A stretch of DNA of 64,000 nucleotides from Arthrinium phaeospermum (Eukaryota > Ascomycota > Sordariomycetes > Amphisphaeriales > Apiosporaceae), in contig QYRS01000010.1 of the NCBI GenBank assembly GCA_006503535.1, forward strand, positions 620,001 to 684,000. The letters run 5' to 3'. The translations under genes and the position numbers were made by a program. The notes under the pieces are model-generated. The model was not told where the DNA came from, ran no database searches, and saw only the letters and a list, made by a program, of their open reading frames with translations. Shown here one piece after another: positions 44,226 through 57,059 of the stretch. Position 1 is the stretch's first letter. Each line of letters begins with the position of its first letter.

Positions 44226-45630
44226 TTAAACAAAGACCCAGAAGTCACGGGCGACGAACCACCTCCCCGCCATGAGGATCACGACAGCGAGCAGCTCCAC
44301 ACTGCCTCCCCAGACCTGGGCCCAGTGATAAGTGCCGCCCGTGGCGTCGATGATGGAGCCGGCCGTCGGCGGTCCCGCCAAGACCGCGAACGAGATGATG
44401 CCAAAGATCATGCCGATACGGATGCCAATCCTCTTGGGGTCCTTGGTAAGGCCGGCAATGGCCCCGACGTAAGCCGCCTGGGCCGCACCGTTGGTGATGC
44501 CGAACGCCGCGGCCCAGACGTACATGCCCGGCGCGTTCGTCACGGCGGTCCAACCGAACAGAGTGGCTGCCAGAGACGCGACGGACAGAATGTAGGTGTT
44601 GAAAGGTCCCAGGTGGTTGTCTGCGATCCAGCCGATCAACACCCGAGCCGGCGTGGACACGGCGTTGGTCAGCAGCAGAAGGTTCACCGTAGTCGTAGGG
44701 GTGAAAACCTCGCCGGGAAGTGTCAGTGCGAAGCTGTTGATCTGTTTGCCATTGGTAAGTCAAGGACCAGTGAGGAGTTGAGGCAGGGGTGGAGGTGATA
44801 CGTACGTAGAAGAAGCCGAAATACAATGCCCAGTAGAAGAACCAAGTCCCCACTGCGAACAGGGTGTAGGGGATTTCCTTGAAGGCGCTGACGTTGAGGA
44901 TAGCAACATCCTTGCGGGGAGCAAGACGGGGTTTCAGTAGAATGCAACCAATGACACAGATGGCGACTGCCACGAATCCCGAGCACCTGACAGCCCAGGC
45001 GAACCCGATCTTGGGAATGAGGAACTGGACCGTAGCAGGGAATACGATGGCGCCGGTGCCCGTACCGGCGGAGGCAATCGTGAGGGCCAGGGACCGCTTG
45101 CGCTTGAAGTACGAGCTCACAACGGATGTCGAGGGCATGTACATCAGGCCAAGACCGAAACCCTGCAGGACACCCTGGGCGAGGAAGATCTGGTAGTACT
45201 CGGTGGCAATGCTCGTCATGAAGGTGCCGATCAACACGCAAAGGGACCCGGCCCAGACACAGTGACGCGCGTAGCCCGCATCGACGAGACTACCTCCCAC
45301 GAGGCAGAACAGGGAGTTAAGGAAGATCTGGAACGAGCCGATCCAGGCGATCTGGGAGGCGGGTAGGTTGAGGGTTTCGGTGTAGTACAGCTGGTAGATG
45401 CCGAACGTGGCTGAGTACCCGCAGGAGATAGCGTTGATGAAGTGGCCGGCGATAACCTGACGCCATGCCATCCACCCTCCGTCGGGCGCCTCATCTTCTT
45501 CTCCCTTTTCGGATGGCGGCGGCGTGCCAGACTCTACGCTAGAGAGCGAGACCTGACTGTGGGAGACCGGGACGACAGAGACAGTGACTTCGGGGCCCTT
45601 CTTCTCGAGGTCCTTGGGGGAAGAAGACAT
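44226..45630 (-). CDS. MFS transporter of the monocarboxylate (MCT-like) family
   Basis: Exons 44806-45630 and 44226-44741 with a 64-nt phase-0 intron give 446 residues starting MSSSPKDLEKKGPEVTV. After an acidic cytosolic tail the family signature DGGWMAWRQVIAGHFINAIS opens TM1, with GYSATFGIYQLYYTETL following. Further helices are QIAWIGSFQIFLNSLFCLVG, QGFGLGLMYMPSTSVVSSYF (the conserved loop before KRKRSLA) and GFAWAVRCSGFVAVAICVIG. The second half has VLIGWIADNHLG and ITNGAAQAAYVGAIAGLTKD. Fungal members move monocarboxylates, riboflavin or secondary-metabolite intermediates; the substrate is unknown here. The ATG at 45630 is used because the upstream in-frame codons have no ATG. A TATA box lies 158 bp upstream. 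Confidence 0.92.
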
Positions 45631-45787
45631 GACCGGCAGTGATGCTCTTGGCCTGTTGGGGGCTGAGTAAAATATATGGACGATGTTGCAGTGTAGTCGT
45701 GAGACTGCTGAAGGTATGGGAGAAAGCTGTCTGGAGAAGCTGATGTCCAAGCAAAGTTCATCGTCAAGTGCGCCGCCGGCCAGTCTC

Positions 45788-45793
45788 TATATA
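45788..45793 (-). promoter_or_regulatory. TATA box
   Basis: TATATA, read AGTATATAGAGAC on the minus strand, lies 158 bp upstream of the ATG of the MCT-like transporter gene. Confidence 0.5.
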
Positions 45794-46777
45794 CTGAGCC
45801 AGGCGCTGGGGCCCGGCGGAGGCCAGGCGCACGTCAGGCTCCAAACCATTACCAACGCAAAACTCGTCACGATAGTATTTTGCAGTCGTCATGACCAAAA
45901 TTGGTGGTGCATCCAGGGTGGCCATGTTCCGTTAACGGATGTGGAGGACTCATGATCCACGATCCATCGAGGTGGAGTAGCAATTTATTGATATCAGGAA
46001 TCGCCCCAGGCCTGGACCGGTCTGCCTGACCGTTCTGACGGGACCACGTTTCTGAGTTTCTGGGCTCCTAGCGGACCGGGGAACCTGGGAAACTGGGCCC
46101 CGGGGGCTTCGAATGCTTCTATTCGCAGTATAGGCCTGCCAAAAAGCAGCGTTGCGACGCGACGACAGGCGGGCTGCTCTAGCCTTTTTCTCACCGCCTG
46201 CGCCGAAGCATCGTGAAGCCCGCCCGGGCTCACGATATCACGATCACTTTGTGTGACGAGATGTGTCAAACCTGACGCTCCGCAAGCGAAAGCGCACCGA
46301 CTGGTTCCCGGGAAGAGGCACGGGCGGCAAACAAAAGCACCCTGGCTCGTCCAGGGGATGCTGCTGCGATGCCCAACGAGCATCGACCCATTTCCCAGCG
46401 GCGGCCCTGCGGCCGCTTGGGTTGAGATGAGCCACGGGCATCATCATCACGGCCATGTTTCGTTTGCGCTTAAAGCAGCATTTCGAAAGGGACGTGAACC
46501 TCCGCCCGCGGCACGCTGGCCGCCGCCCCCCAGAGTAAAGTCACGTACGTGGGCTGCCATTGATGCGACGGATGGATCACGAAAAATGGTGCAATAGGTT
46601 GCAACTCCCCAAACCAGTAAAGTGTCGGGTTTCGTGATACCGGCAGGAATCATACGCGGCTTGGATTTTCACCTAGGTGGGGCGCTGATCGAGTCAGCTG
46701 GGAAAGGGGGCTGCTCCAAGCTCGTAGTAGTTGCATGCCGCCTTTGTGTGCGGCGGCGGCTCGTGGCTCTTGAACTA

Positions 46778-46790
46778 GGGGGGGGGGGGG
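46778..46790 (+). repeat. G homopolymer of 13
   Basis: Thirteen consecutive G residues in the intergenic region; second to the C run at 13525 in length. Confidence 0.9.
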
Positions 46791-48727
46791 TTTGTTTTGG
46801 CCAAAAAAATAATTAGTTAGGTATCATGAGATGGGGTTTGCAAAATTCCTTAACCCCGAGCCCGCCCCGGCTGCCGGCGGCTTGCCAGTGCTGCGAGGGG
46901 CTGACAGGAGCTGGCGCCTGCCAGGACCCCTGATTATCAGCCCCACCCCTGTCCCCTCGATCTTTGCAGGGATTTCGACGAGGCTACTTCTAACTCAACT
47001 TCAACGTCACCGAATCCCACGCCGTCCACGCCTCCTCCCAATTTCGAAATCTGTGTACATATTCCGGGTCGCCTCGCTCTGGCGACCACGTCCATGGTAA
47101 TTTCGACCCCATCGAGTTGTGTGCGACGGCTGGGGAGCCCGTCAGGACATGGCAGCTGTGCCAGCACCGGGGCTACCGGGATCAACGTACCGGGATCAAC
47201 GTTAGCGACGGTCGTTGCCGACATGATTGCCCCCACCTTTTCTGGATGCCGCTTTAGACGATAATACCTCGATGCATCGCCGCTTCCAAGGCAGATGCTA
47301 TATTTATATGTCTCGCGATGGAGCAAGAGGCATTACTTCCACACCCAAACATCTCGATTCGCTGCAGCATGCCGTCCGTGTTGCATCCCTTGCATCACCC
47401 ATTAGCAATAGTTTCTAGCAGTTGTTTCATTGTGATCCGCGACTGCGGGCGAAAACGGCGGGCATCGCACGCTGCTTTGGATGGAGCGGGTCAATGGCAG
47501 TGGGAGTTTCGATCCCGGCTTCCCAGGTTTCCCAGGACTCCGGCGAAAGCCTGTGCGCCGAGAGCTTGTCTATGGGTGATTGTCTTTCGTTGGAACGAGG
47601 TCGTCCTACTCTGGATCTGAGGTTGGTTATGTCACATTGTAGACCCATATATTTGCGGGTTGACGATGGCTTCAATAGTCGAGACCGCGCTGGCCAAGCG
47701 CAGGTGGCAAGTGAGGGGCCCGGAGCAAGGAGGAGTCCATCACTAGCCCATGTGCTTCGTATCCTTCTAGAAGTACGTACCGGATCAAGCCTGCTCTAAT
47801 CTCCGACCCCGAAGACACCGACTTCTCAGGCAATCTATTTGCCACCGGTGCCTGACGGATCATCAATGTCAATCACTTTAGGGCACGCGGCAAGCGGCAC
47901 AATATTCGAGACTGATCACTATTTTGGCACTAGAAGAACAAGCTGCTGTATGTACTTCAACAGGTCGACACCCGCCGCCGCGCTCTCGCTTGACCCTCCC
48001 CCTCCCCCGCCCCAGTCCATCCATCCCTATTGAGCAGCAAAATCAGACACAAAGAGACAGACAGGGAAAAAAAACCAAATCAAAATGCCTTGGCACAAAA
48101 AATTCAAAGAGCTATTCCGTCACCAAGCATATCAGAGAGCTTATATCTCCAAATACGCCAATACCACCGGGCCTCCCACAAGTCTGACCCCCAGGGGAAA
48201 CCTGTGACTATCAACACATTGCTTTTTTCTCTTTGTTTCATCATACGCTCGCTCAGTCAATCGCTTGCTCTTCTATGATCCTGCACCCCACCTGCTCCGC
48301 ACACGTATTTCCAACATTGAACTTTTTGTACTGTGTTGTCGTTGGTAGATTGACAAGTAGTGATAGCGCGTAACATGATAAAATCAGAAAGGACGACACA
48401 AACGCCTGAACCATGCCCACATGAGTGGCTATAAAGGAGTGGAAGCAGCTTGACCACCGCGATATTAGATCCATCATATTCCGTGCATTTCCCCCGTCTA
48501 TACCGACAGGCAGATATGCCGACTGTAAGCATATATGATGTCCCGTACAGCAAGATATCAGACCATGCTGTCTGCGTCGTCATAAGAGAGGATAGGGACA
48601 TGACGCGAAGAGGCAATCCATGAAGACGTTGGGAGGGTAGTGCCTTCTTCTCAAGACGTTTCTTTTTCGTTTTATTGGCAGTGTGCCTCTGGCTTAAAGC
48701 CATCGAACTGGAACGCGCCCATGGTTT

Positions 48728-50706
48728 CTACCGCTTGCGCTTCTTGTTTTTGTCAGCTTGCGATACAGGGGCGGGCATGCCGACTGGGGCAGCCGGCAGA
48801 AGAGGAGGCTGACCAGTAGCCTCGGTGTTTTTCAATGGTACACCCATGTGGCGACCATAACGGCCTTTGCGACCATTGCCCTCGTCTTCGCTGACGCATT
48901 GGTCCGCGCTAAGGCCGGCGTCGCGGCAGCGACCGCAAGGCCGCTGGCGATCGCAGCCCTTCTTGCTCTTGCGACATCTTTGGCAGCGGGGCTTGGTTGA
49001 CAAGTCTGGGTGGTCGTCCTCACCCGGCTGTCCGGGGACAAGGGGCGTGGTGATGGAGGGCTTGCGCGACTGCGCAGGTAACGAGGTAGGCGACATGGGA
49101 CCGCTGGGTGAGATATTGGCCGACTTCTTGACCTTGGTGCCATTGGAGGACTTGGACACTTTATTTGTCTTGGGCTTGTTAGCCTTCAAGGCAGGCAGGC
49201 GCGGCTTTCCGGCAGTTTGGGATTTCTTGCTGGGGCCCGACTTGGCTCCAGCGCTACCTTCCTCAACGCCGTCCTCGTAGTCGGCGTCGTCACCACTAGC
49301 TGCGGCACCGTCCCGATGAGGTAGGAAATGGCTCTCGGTGGTTTGATACATCTTGCGACTTGCCCCTGATAGGTCCAACTTTTGTCGGCGGGCAGCATGG
49401 AGGTCACCATCACTGCCACTATCGCTGTCACTCGTTGCGCCAGTGGAAGATGCTGCATCGGCCTTGCCACTGAACGTGTCATCTAGCGTCGAGGCCGATG
49501 TCCGACCATGCGAGATGTTGGACATCTCGCCAAGCCGCATGAGCTGAATAGCAACGTCTTTATCTTCCTCCGACATACAACTGCCAACGGTCGGGTCTGG
49601 AGTGGGCAAAATGCCCGGGGCTGCAGGATAGCCTATGCTTCCGCGGTGGCGCCTGGGTTCCGTGACCGGGGTCGCGAAAGTTCCAATGTGGTTATACCCA
49701 GTACCGTAGCTTTGAGGTGACTGCATTGGCCGCGGGTTGGTGAAGGGGTTTTGACCTGGGTGGGCGAAAGGCAGTGCAGGCCGTTGATGCTCAACTCGCC
49801 TGGCCGGCGATACGGACGGATTTGAGGTGGCGGCGGGCATTTGTGGAGGTGCAAACAGGGGAAGCTCCTATGGCGACGAGATCCATTAGAGAACATCCAA
49901 GATGCGAAACCTGGCTTTGTGATGGGGCAGGAACTTACAGAACTCTCGAACTTGGCACGTTTACGGCGGCCACCTTCAACTATGTTCTCCACGCTTATAT
50001 CAGTATTGCCAAGCTGTTCTTTGGCTTTGCTGGTGACGGAGCCCGATCCGTTATCGCCACTACTGTAGCCGTTCATGCTATCGCTGTGGTTGTCATAGTT
50101 GGGGCCGCGGTTCTTGGATGAGCGGGAACGACACTTCTTTCCCGCGGCGGGGTTCGTGCCAACAGATGTGCTACGCCGCCCGCGACCGCCATTCGGCGAG
50201 GGACTGCGCATCCGCGATGTTCTTGAAGCGGGCCTGGAGATGTGCTGGCCAATTGCTTGCTGAGCCGATTGGGGCGCGTAATCGCCTTGGCTATATGCTG
50301 GCGTTCCCATCGGAGCTGGCGGGTAAGAACTGGCAGGATAAGGGCCAGATGCTGGCGGGGATCCTTCTATCACTCTGACATAGACAACCATGTGGTTCCG
50401 GAAGTTCTCATATCTGGCAATGAGCGTGTTGCCTCGATCATCTTCAAAACTGACACCCTTGCTTCCATTCGGGCCGGAGTATAGACCATAGAAATTTTTG
50501 ACAGTGGTCACAATGGACTCAGTACTATCATGGGGGAAGATCTGGACCCGTAAAGGGAGGCGCGCTCGATACTGGGGACTTTCAGGGAAGAGGAGTTCGA
50601 ATGCGACATGTTTGGGCTCGACTGGCCGTACTGGCGATTCGCTGCCATTGCTGAGTCGAGCCGCCGAGTAGCCCGAATAGCTTTCGACGGGCGAAAGAGA
50701 AGTCAT
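48728..50706 (-). CDS. regulatory protein with an N-terminal conserved domain and a C-terminal Zn2Cys6 cluster
   Basis: Exons 49939-50706 and 48728-49867 with a 71-nt phase-0 intron give 635 residues. The N-terminal 110 residues look folded (HVAFELLFPESPQYRARLPL, SIVTTVKNFYGLYSGPNGS, NHMVVYVRVIEGS) and recall a ubiquitin/PB1-like beta-grasp. A long disordered Ser/Pro/Lys-rich middle follows. Near the C-terminus, residues about 551-580, CQRCRKSKKGCDRQRPCGRC plus a sixth Cys form a C-x2-C-x6-C-x5-C-x2-C-x9-C binuclear zinc cluster, flanked by basic residues and a final KNKKRKR nuclear signal. Most fungal Zn2Cys6 regulators carry the cluster at the N-terminus and a fungal-specific middle domain, which is absent here. 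It is probably a DNA-binding regulator; the targets are unknown. A 6.3 kb gene-free region lies upstream. Confidence 0.85.
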
Positions 50707-51937
50707 CTTGGGGTCCTAATAGGAAGATAATGCGATAGGAGTGTTGTTTAAAATAAAAGGGAAGGCTGATAGTCGAATTGATGGAGAGCGCCTGCGCGGG
50801 ATGGCTGAGAGCGCCCGGCGGTTGTGTGGGAAGGGGGGGACTCGAAGAAACCCGCAGGTTTGAGGAGTTTTGTCTTAACAACGGTGTCGTGTCTGTTTTC
50901 AAATGTATAGAAATGTTCGGATGTTCATTCGAAGGTCTCGTTCTTATTGCAAGTCCTGTTGTTCCGGAGGACGTAGTATGGGTGGAAGTGGTTCGAGCGG
51001 TCAGGGCCGGGCGTGAGGAGCGCACAACTGCGGTGACGGTTTGGAGACCAACGATGTTCTTCCGAGCCGTATAAACTGCCTTGGCGGTTAGATATTTGGC
51101 CTGTAGACAGGTATCAAGTAGGAAATGACGCTCGGTGTAGGAGGGACGTTGGTAAAATGTGCATCGCAAGTCGGGGCACTCGGAAGAGCGATATTTCTCG
51201 AAACGAGCGAATCGACCACCAAAGTTGGAAGGGCAATATGGGAAAGGGGGGGATACGAGTATGTAAAAAACCACGCTGTATTCGATCGCATGGTGTTGAA
51301 TGGCAGATTCGACTTACCAGAAGACAGATCAACTGTTGGGAGGCTGCCTATTGATGCGTTGAATCTTGTGCACTCGAGTTTGAGCCAAGTTCACGGACTT
51401 GGGAAACACGCAACAGAGAGGCCTGCGCTTTGCGAGGGGAGAGAGAGTCTTGGGAAGAGAGGGGAGAGTATTCTGAGCGTCAATGGGCTCGCGGATGGGT
51501 GAGGATGCTTTCCCAGAAGAAACGACAGCAGAATGGCCCTGTTTGGATGGGTTCTCCCGCAGATTGAAAGTGAGGAGTTAGAGAAGCGGGAGCGCAGGTC
51601 AGGTTTGAAGAGGTGAAATGCGTATCAATGGGTATGGGCCGGCCGCAGGACAGACTAGTGACACAGGTACCAATACCTGGCCTGCATACCATCATGGGCC
51701 TTTTCCCTCTTGCCCTTTTTGCCGCCAGAAGCTTTTTGCAGAACACGAAGGACGTTTGGATACCCAATCTGTCTTTTGCTGGAATACTGGGAACTTCTCG
51801 TGTTATTTTGCTTGATCTTGACCACGTAGTTCTGCTGCGGTCCTGCGGCGAATCTGTCGCTTCTCTTGCTGGCCCTTCCATTCCGTACCTACCTACCTAG
51901 TGCACATTACAACATTTGAAGATTCCTTACATCTCCG

Positions 51938-51939
<2 letters not shown>

Positions 51940-51972
<33 letters not shown>
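51940..51972 (+). repeat. (CA)n microsatellite
   Basis: Sixteen AC dinucleotides without interruption, followed by a short GCACGC extension. Confidence 0.95.
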
Positions 51973-51976
<4 letters not shown>

Positions 51977-52020
51977 GCATACCCACCACTCGGGGCGGTT
52001 AGGCAAAGTCTCAGCTCTCT

Positions 52021-52044
52021 CTCTCTCTGATCGATCAGAGAGAG
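52021..52044. repeat. 24-bp perfect palindrome in a CT/GA tract
   Basis: CTCTCTCTGATC is followed directly by its reverse complement, so the two arms of 12 meet at a GATCGATC centre. The left arm continues as further CT repeats. Confidence 0.9.
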
Positions 52045-55000
52045 CGACAGCCCTCCATCCCTTTTCGCCGGTCCGATGTGCTTATAGACTGGTTGATTAT
52101 GTCCAATGCTATTATATGAACCTATTACAGTATCGCATAGAGAAGCCTTTGTTGTTTGCCCTATAGTCAAGTTGACTGGCACTCTGCTCGAGCTCGAGTA
52201 CCGGTACGGCGCAAAGTGTGCGCTCGAGGGGGATGCGCAACAATGCGCGGCGGCATCACCCGGAATCAACTTGCCGCTTCGATTCTGCCAGCAGCTGCGC
52301 CGACAAGTGCCCTTTCATAACAATCCATGTAATTGTCGAGATCGATTTCCTGAGTTTCATATCTCGTGGGCGAAAGATTTGCGCTCCTCTTTCGTATGGA
52401 CTCCATACCTAATCGGACTTCTGTATCATCAACGTAGCTAATTACATGGCATGGGCCGCTGTCTGGCGCAAACGGCCGCTAGACACTTAAACGCGGAGTG
52501 AGCCAGGCTATACGGATCGCTGCGATCACTGGCAACAGGGCCATTGGCTTGCGAAAAAGCAAAGGAACGACAAGCCATCCTGTCGTGCCTACACATTTGC
52601 AATGTGACCATCTGGCTCTCGCACTACTAGTACTTGCGCCCGCCCAGTATCTATCTCATGCGACAGACAACATGGAAGGGGTGTGGGGACGGTTGCGCTT
52701 GTGCTCCACATTCTGCCATCATCTCTCTATCTGCCTGCTTGGTTCCAGTCTGCCAGTCCAGGCCATCCTAACTTGAACCCAGCAAACTTCCCCCAAAGGT
52801 TCAGACTGGGGCATCGCTAACAATAAGAAGACGGATTGGAATCTGTGCAGACTGCTACCACCACCTCAAGCTTCGAGCTTTGTTTGCTTGGGCGCATCCC
52901 ACCATCGGAGTTACATGTCGTGTGGTTGCATGAGGGCAGCTGCCAGGGAAAAGAGGTAGGTACGGAGTAGGTAGTACCTCGCGAGGTACATTGGTGTAGG
53001 TAGGTAGGTAGAGATCTCACTTGCGCCGCCGGAGCTTTCATTGAGCGCAAGCCCGCCCACCAGCGCCGTTGTTGTCGGGGACTCACGAGTAAGGTCGTAG
53101 TTGTCAGGTGTTATTTGGGATGGCACACTTTGACTGGTCCAGTTATGAGTGCATTCTGCATGCGCCAGCCGGAGACAGGGGTTTCTTCCTTTCTCTTGCT
53201 GTCTTGTCGCCTTGGGAAAAGGGTGGGTTAGATATCTTGCCGTCTGTGAAGCATCATTGGCAGTCGATACACTCTCTTCCATGTTTCGTGTTTCACCGTG
53301 CCGGACTAGAAAATCCTAAATAGAAATAGCAGCAAGCAGCACACGCGCTGCGTACACATACACACCGGACGGCAAACTATCCTCGCTTAACTGTCTACCT
53401 TCCGACTTATTCAGGCACCGGACCAAGCCAGCACGTACCTGGACCAAAAATATGCCCTTTGGATAATGATGCCGGGCCTCAGCGACAAAACTTTGCCTTG
53501 ATCCAATGGCTAGCGACCATTGGTTTGAATTGGGACCGACATGCGCTGGCGGCCCCATCTCAGGCCAAGCTCAAAAACACCCCTCTATTGGCGATCGCAC
53601 AATTGTTTCCCTCCAATGCGCCGCTAAAATCGCATTGAATCTGTCATTGACGTTGAGAGCAGTCGCTTGCGCCAACCTCGAATTCGCCCCAGAAGCCTGT
53701 CTTGCAGCATGCTGGATCGCCTATCTTCGCAAGCGCATAGCAGATAATGCTTCCTTTTTGGAAATATCCGCGCTGTGTACACAGATGGGTGGGAAACAGC
53801 CACTGGACCGTAGACTCATGCGCGCGACAGGACTATGTAGCATGTATACACTTTACCCGACGGAAGGACGAAGGTGCCTGAATGTCTGGTGTACGTGCGT
53901 GTATGTACGTATGGAGCTTCCCAACTCATAGTTTTTCCCTAACACACAGTATGCGTGCTCGACATGCAAACTTCTCTGCAGGCGATCGCCAGGTCGTGCC
54001 TTTCTGGCCTTCTGGTTGACTAGTAGTATCTAGACCGCTTGCAATGGAGCTCGGGGCCCAATAGGAATGCTGCCGACTGCGGTGTTGTGTTTCCTAACCT
54101 CCCCATATTCGTGAGCAACCAGGTATATGATTCTACACCGCAATTGAGGGTCCATACCACCCTGGGTTGACAGTTGTCAGTCGATGACCATGGCCTTGTC
54201 TGCCGGGACTAATGTTCTTCGTGCGCGAGACACATTATCGGCAGCGACGAGGGGAAGGTGAGGGATTCTCAGCTTTATCTTCTGGAGCAAGTCCTGTACA
54301 AGTTGGAGGTATGTAGGCAATGCGCCCATACCTGGTTAGTGCCCGTGGTCATCCGTGAATCCCAGCTTCCCACTCTCTAACCTCCATGGAGGCAAACGTG
54401 GGGGTAAGCCCAACGGACAAAAGGCATGGAGCCATTGCCATAGAATAGACCCTTTTCTCCAAGTCCACGAACCCGTTTGCCCTTTGAGGAGAGTGGTTTT
54501 CGTCGCTTCCTAGGTAGTTGCTGCGAGTCTTACTTTTCTCTATGCACATGGGATAGGTATCTGGCTGTGCATGGGCTCTCACCAAGCCCACCTAAACAGA
54601 GTCGAGTGCGTTACGTAGAGAGCGCAAAGCAGCATGCACTAGCTTGCTGTTCTGAAACCTCCCCGCATAGTAATTCGCCTTCCTTCCATGGTATTAAGTA
54701 ACATTCTGTGCCGGATATATTTCGCCCTGGCCAATGAATAGGCGCGATTACGACTGCTTCACAGCTACCGAATCTCCAGGGTCCGACAGTTCCAACATTG
54801 CTGCCGTCAAGGTCCCCCTCCCCATGTCTGCCTGGATAACTCCGAGGAGACGGAATGATATCATACGAGACATCTCGTGATATCAACCCGATTGATGTCT
54901 ACAGACCTAGCAGGATAAGCCCAGAATGGCCTTTTCTATAGCCTAGAGTTTTGGCGTTGCGGTTCGATTTGGATTGACGACGTCAAGCAAGTAGCTCAGT

Positions 55001-56109
55001 AACTGGATATCTGTCGACGAGGAACATAGTTGGACTATACTATGCACTTTGTCAAGATAGGTAAATCACGAAGGCTGCGAAAACGAAGAAGCTAGTATAT
55101 GAGGTATGGTAATCAGGATGATGGATGCCGGAAGGCCGGTAGGAGGCTGTCTTTTTCCCGAAAGGACGGTTCGTACAGGGCGCTGTCGCATTGCGACCAA
55201 GAGATTGCATTGCCTTGGGCGCATCGCATACCGAGAAGCACAACAATAACAACGACAGCAGCAAGGCGACCATTTCCCAAGACCAACCAGCGGACGCTCC
55301 GCAGCGCGTGTCGTGTGCGACGGCCGTGGAGTGTGGTTGATATGTAAACAACGTCCACGATTGATCGAATCGCATTACGCGCCCTCATCGCAATGCGTTA
55401 ATGCGGTCTTTTCGTCTTCCCCCTCTCCTAAAGTGCTTCACGTGATCTCGCGACAGCTTGGTCTGTTGACGCCCGTTGAAACGCGTAAAGATCCTCATAG
55501 ATCTACAAGGCCCATCATGGGAGCCGTAGGTGTCGCATATAGAAACAAGTCAAAGTGATCACTTAAAGACCCGTCTGCGTCCATTTTCCCAGTCGCAAGA
55601 ACTCTTTATCGGCGTTGTGGCGCCTGTCATCGTCCTATCCTGATTGACCTCGTCGTTTGGGAAGACGCGACGATGATGTCAGATAATTTGGCTCCAACTT
55701 TGGTCCGATCTTCCATGGTGGAAGAAAAAGGAAAAACGGTTTCCCCGCTCCTTGATACGCCCAGAAGATTCAAGTCCCCGGCAGCACCGATGGATGGAAC
55801 CTCAGCCACTAATGTTCCCACACCTTACATTTGCACGTCGTTATGCCGTGATGCCGCCCAAGTACCCCTGCCAGGCGGGTTTTTTCCCTTCGAAGATTAA
55901 ATATCTTCTTCTTCATTACCGAAAAAGACGTTTTGTGTATGCGACCCGACCCCTATTATCTCACACGTTGCGGTGTAAAGATTGGTGCATTAAGTCTCTT
56001 TCACAACACAATGTGCTTCCTCCCAGGGGTATTTATTTGCACGTACAGTAAGTAAGATCTGCATTGTATGTTCGCAGGATTGATGTACGTACAAGTTACC
56101 AAGTCAATT

Positions 56110-56147
56110 TGCGTGTGCGTGTGTGTGCGCGCGCGCGCGTATGTGTG
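56110..56147 (+). repeat. alternating purine-pyrimidine tract (GT/GC)
   Basis: About 38 bp of strictly alternating pyrimidine and purine, including a GCGCGCGCGC core, a sequence type able to adopt Z-DNA. It lies about 0.9 kb upstream of the cyclin start. Confidence 0.85.
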
Positions 56148-57059
56148 GATGGATTCAATTGTTCGACCTCGATACCGAATCTGGCCATTGCCCGGTGAAC
56201 ATGTCTCGCAAAGTAGGTGGTGTTTTTCGATGCGCTCATGTGGTTGGTTGGCGGGCTCCGGCCATTTGCACGCAGCGAGCAGGCAGTACACACAACAAAT
56301 AATAGCACACTACTATCGCATTACTAGAATAGCACAGCCCAAAAAGCACACGCTTGGCTGAGAGTTCAGCTTGTCGCAAATGATGCCTCGATCCATTGGC
56401 CCTCGAGTGCTCCAGCCAGGTCGGTGCCGATTCCCCACATTATCTCAGGGAGCAACACCCACTGCGGCCCCCAGTAACCCAGTCCGGTTCGTCTGAGTGG
56501 ATGTAACTGGGTACCCTCAATGCAGGTTTGTCCAATGTTTATTCCATTCCAGGTTGTTTATTGACTGGTCCCGCGAGGTCATCACAACAGCCAGGACCAT
56601 TCCTGGAGTTCTTCTTATGTTGTTCCCTACGCCGAAATAATTCGATGGAGGAGTAAGACTCTATTCTTGCGATCCGACCCCATTGCACATGCGTTAGCCC
56701 TCGATTTAATGTTCCCTCAGCTCGGCGGCCTTGCACAACCCGACAGCATCTAACATACAGGGGATAACGCGCAACCTTGTTATCCATAAACACGATCTAA
56801 CTACAAGTTTGATTGCGCTTAACAACACGAGCCACCTTGCGATATTGGATGCATTGATGAGCAATTCTCCATCAATTTTGGTCGCGCCCTTTTCTACAGC
56901 TTGTACACCATTGCCTACACCAGCAGTTGTTCATTTTCGACGGTACTGCTCGCCTTGCCTGGCCCGCTGCTGAACAGGATAGCTCTTCATACAAGAGTCA
57001 ATAGCTTCATCCAGTAGAGCTATCCGACATCTCAACACCAACAACAAACCTCCTTCACC

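Larger units (their letters stand above)
45631..48727. other. long intergenic region
   Basis: About 3.1 kb with no gene that I can support, holding the promoter of the MCT-like gene and the 3' UTR of the Zn2Cys6 gene. A run of 13 G (46778-46790) is the only striking repeat. Confidence 0.5.
50707..57059. other. 6.3 kb gene-free region between the Zn2Cys6 gene and the cyclin gene
   Basis: The largest gene-free block in the window, bounded by two divergent regulatory genes. It contains an (AC)16 tract, a CT-rich palindrome and an alternating GT/GC tract, listed separately. ORFs of up to 141 codons (for example 53506-53931 and 50582-51274) lack motifs and consistent codon use. Long leaders, upstream ORFs or non-coding transcripts are possible, but I cannot show any from sequence. 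Confidence 0.5.

Noticed and set aside
45631..45750. Longer N-terminus for the MCT-like transporter
   Set aside because: The upstream in-frame extension begins at TTG, not ATG, and reads through the probable leader; the ATG at 45630 is the first usable start.
53506..53931. 141-codon ORF in the 6.3 kb gene-free region
   Set aside because: No motif, no start context or intron signals, and overlapping ORFs of similar length on other frames in the region.
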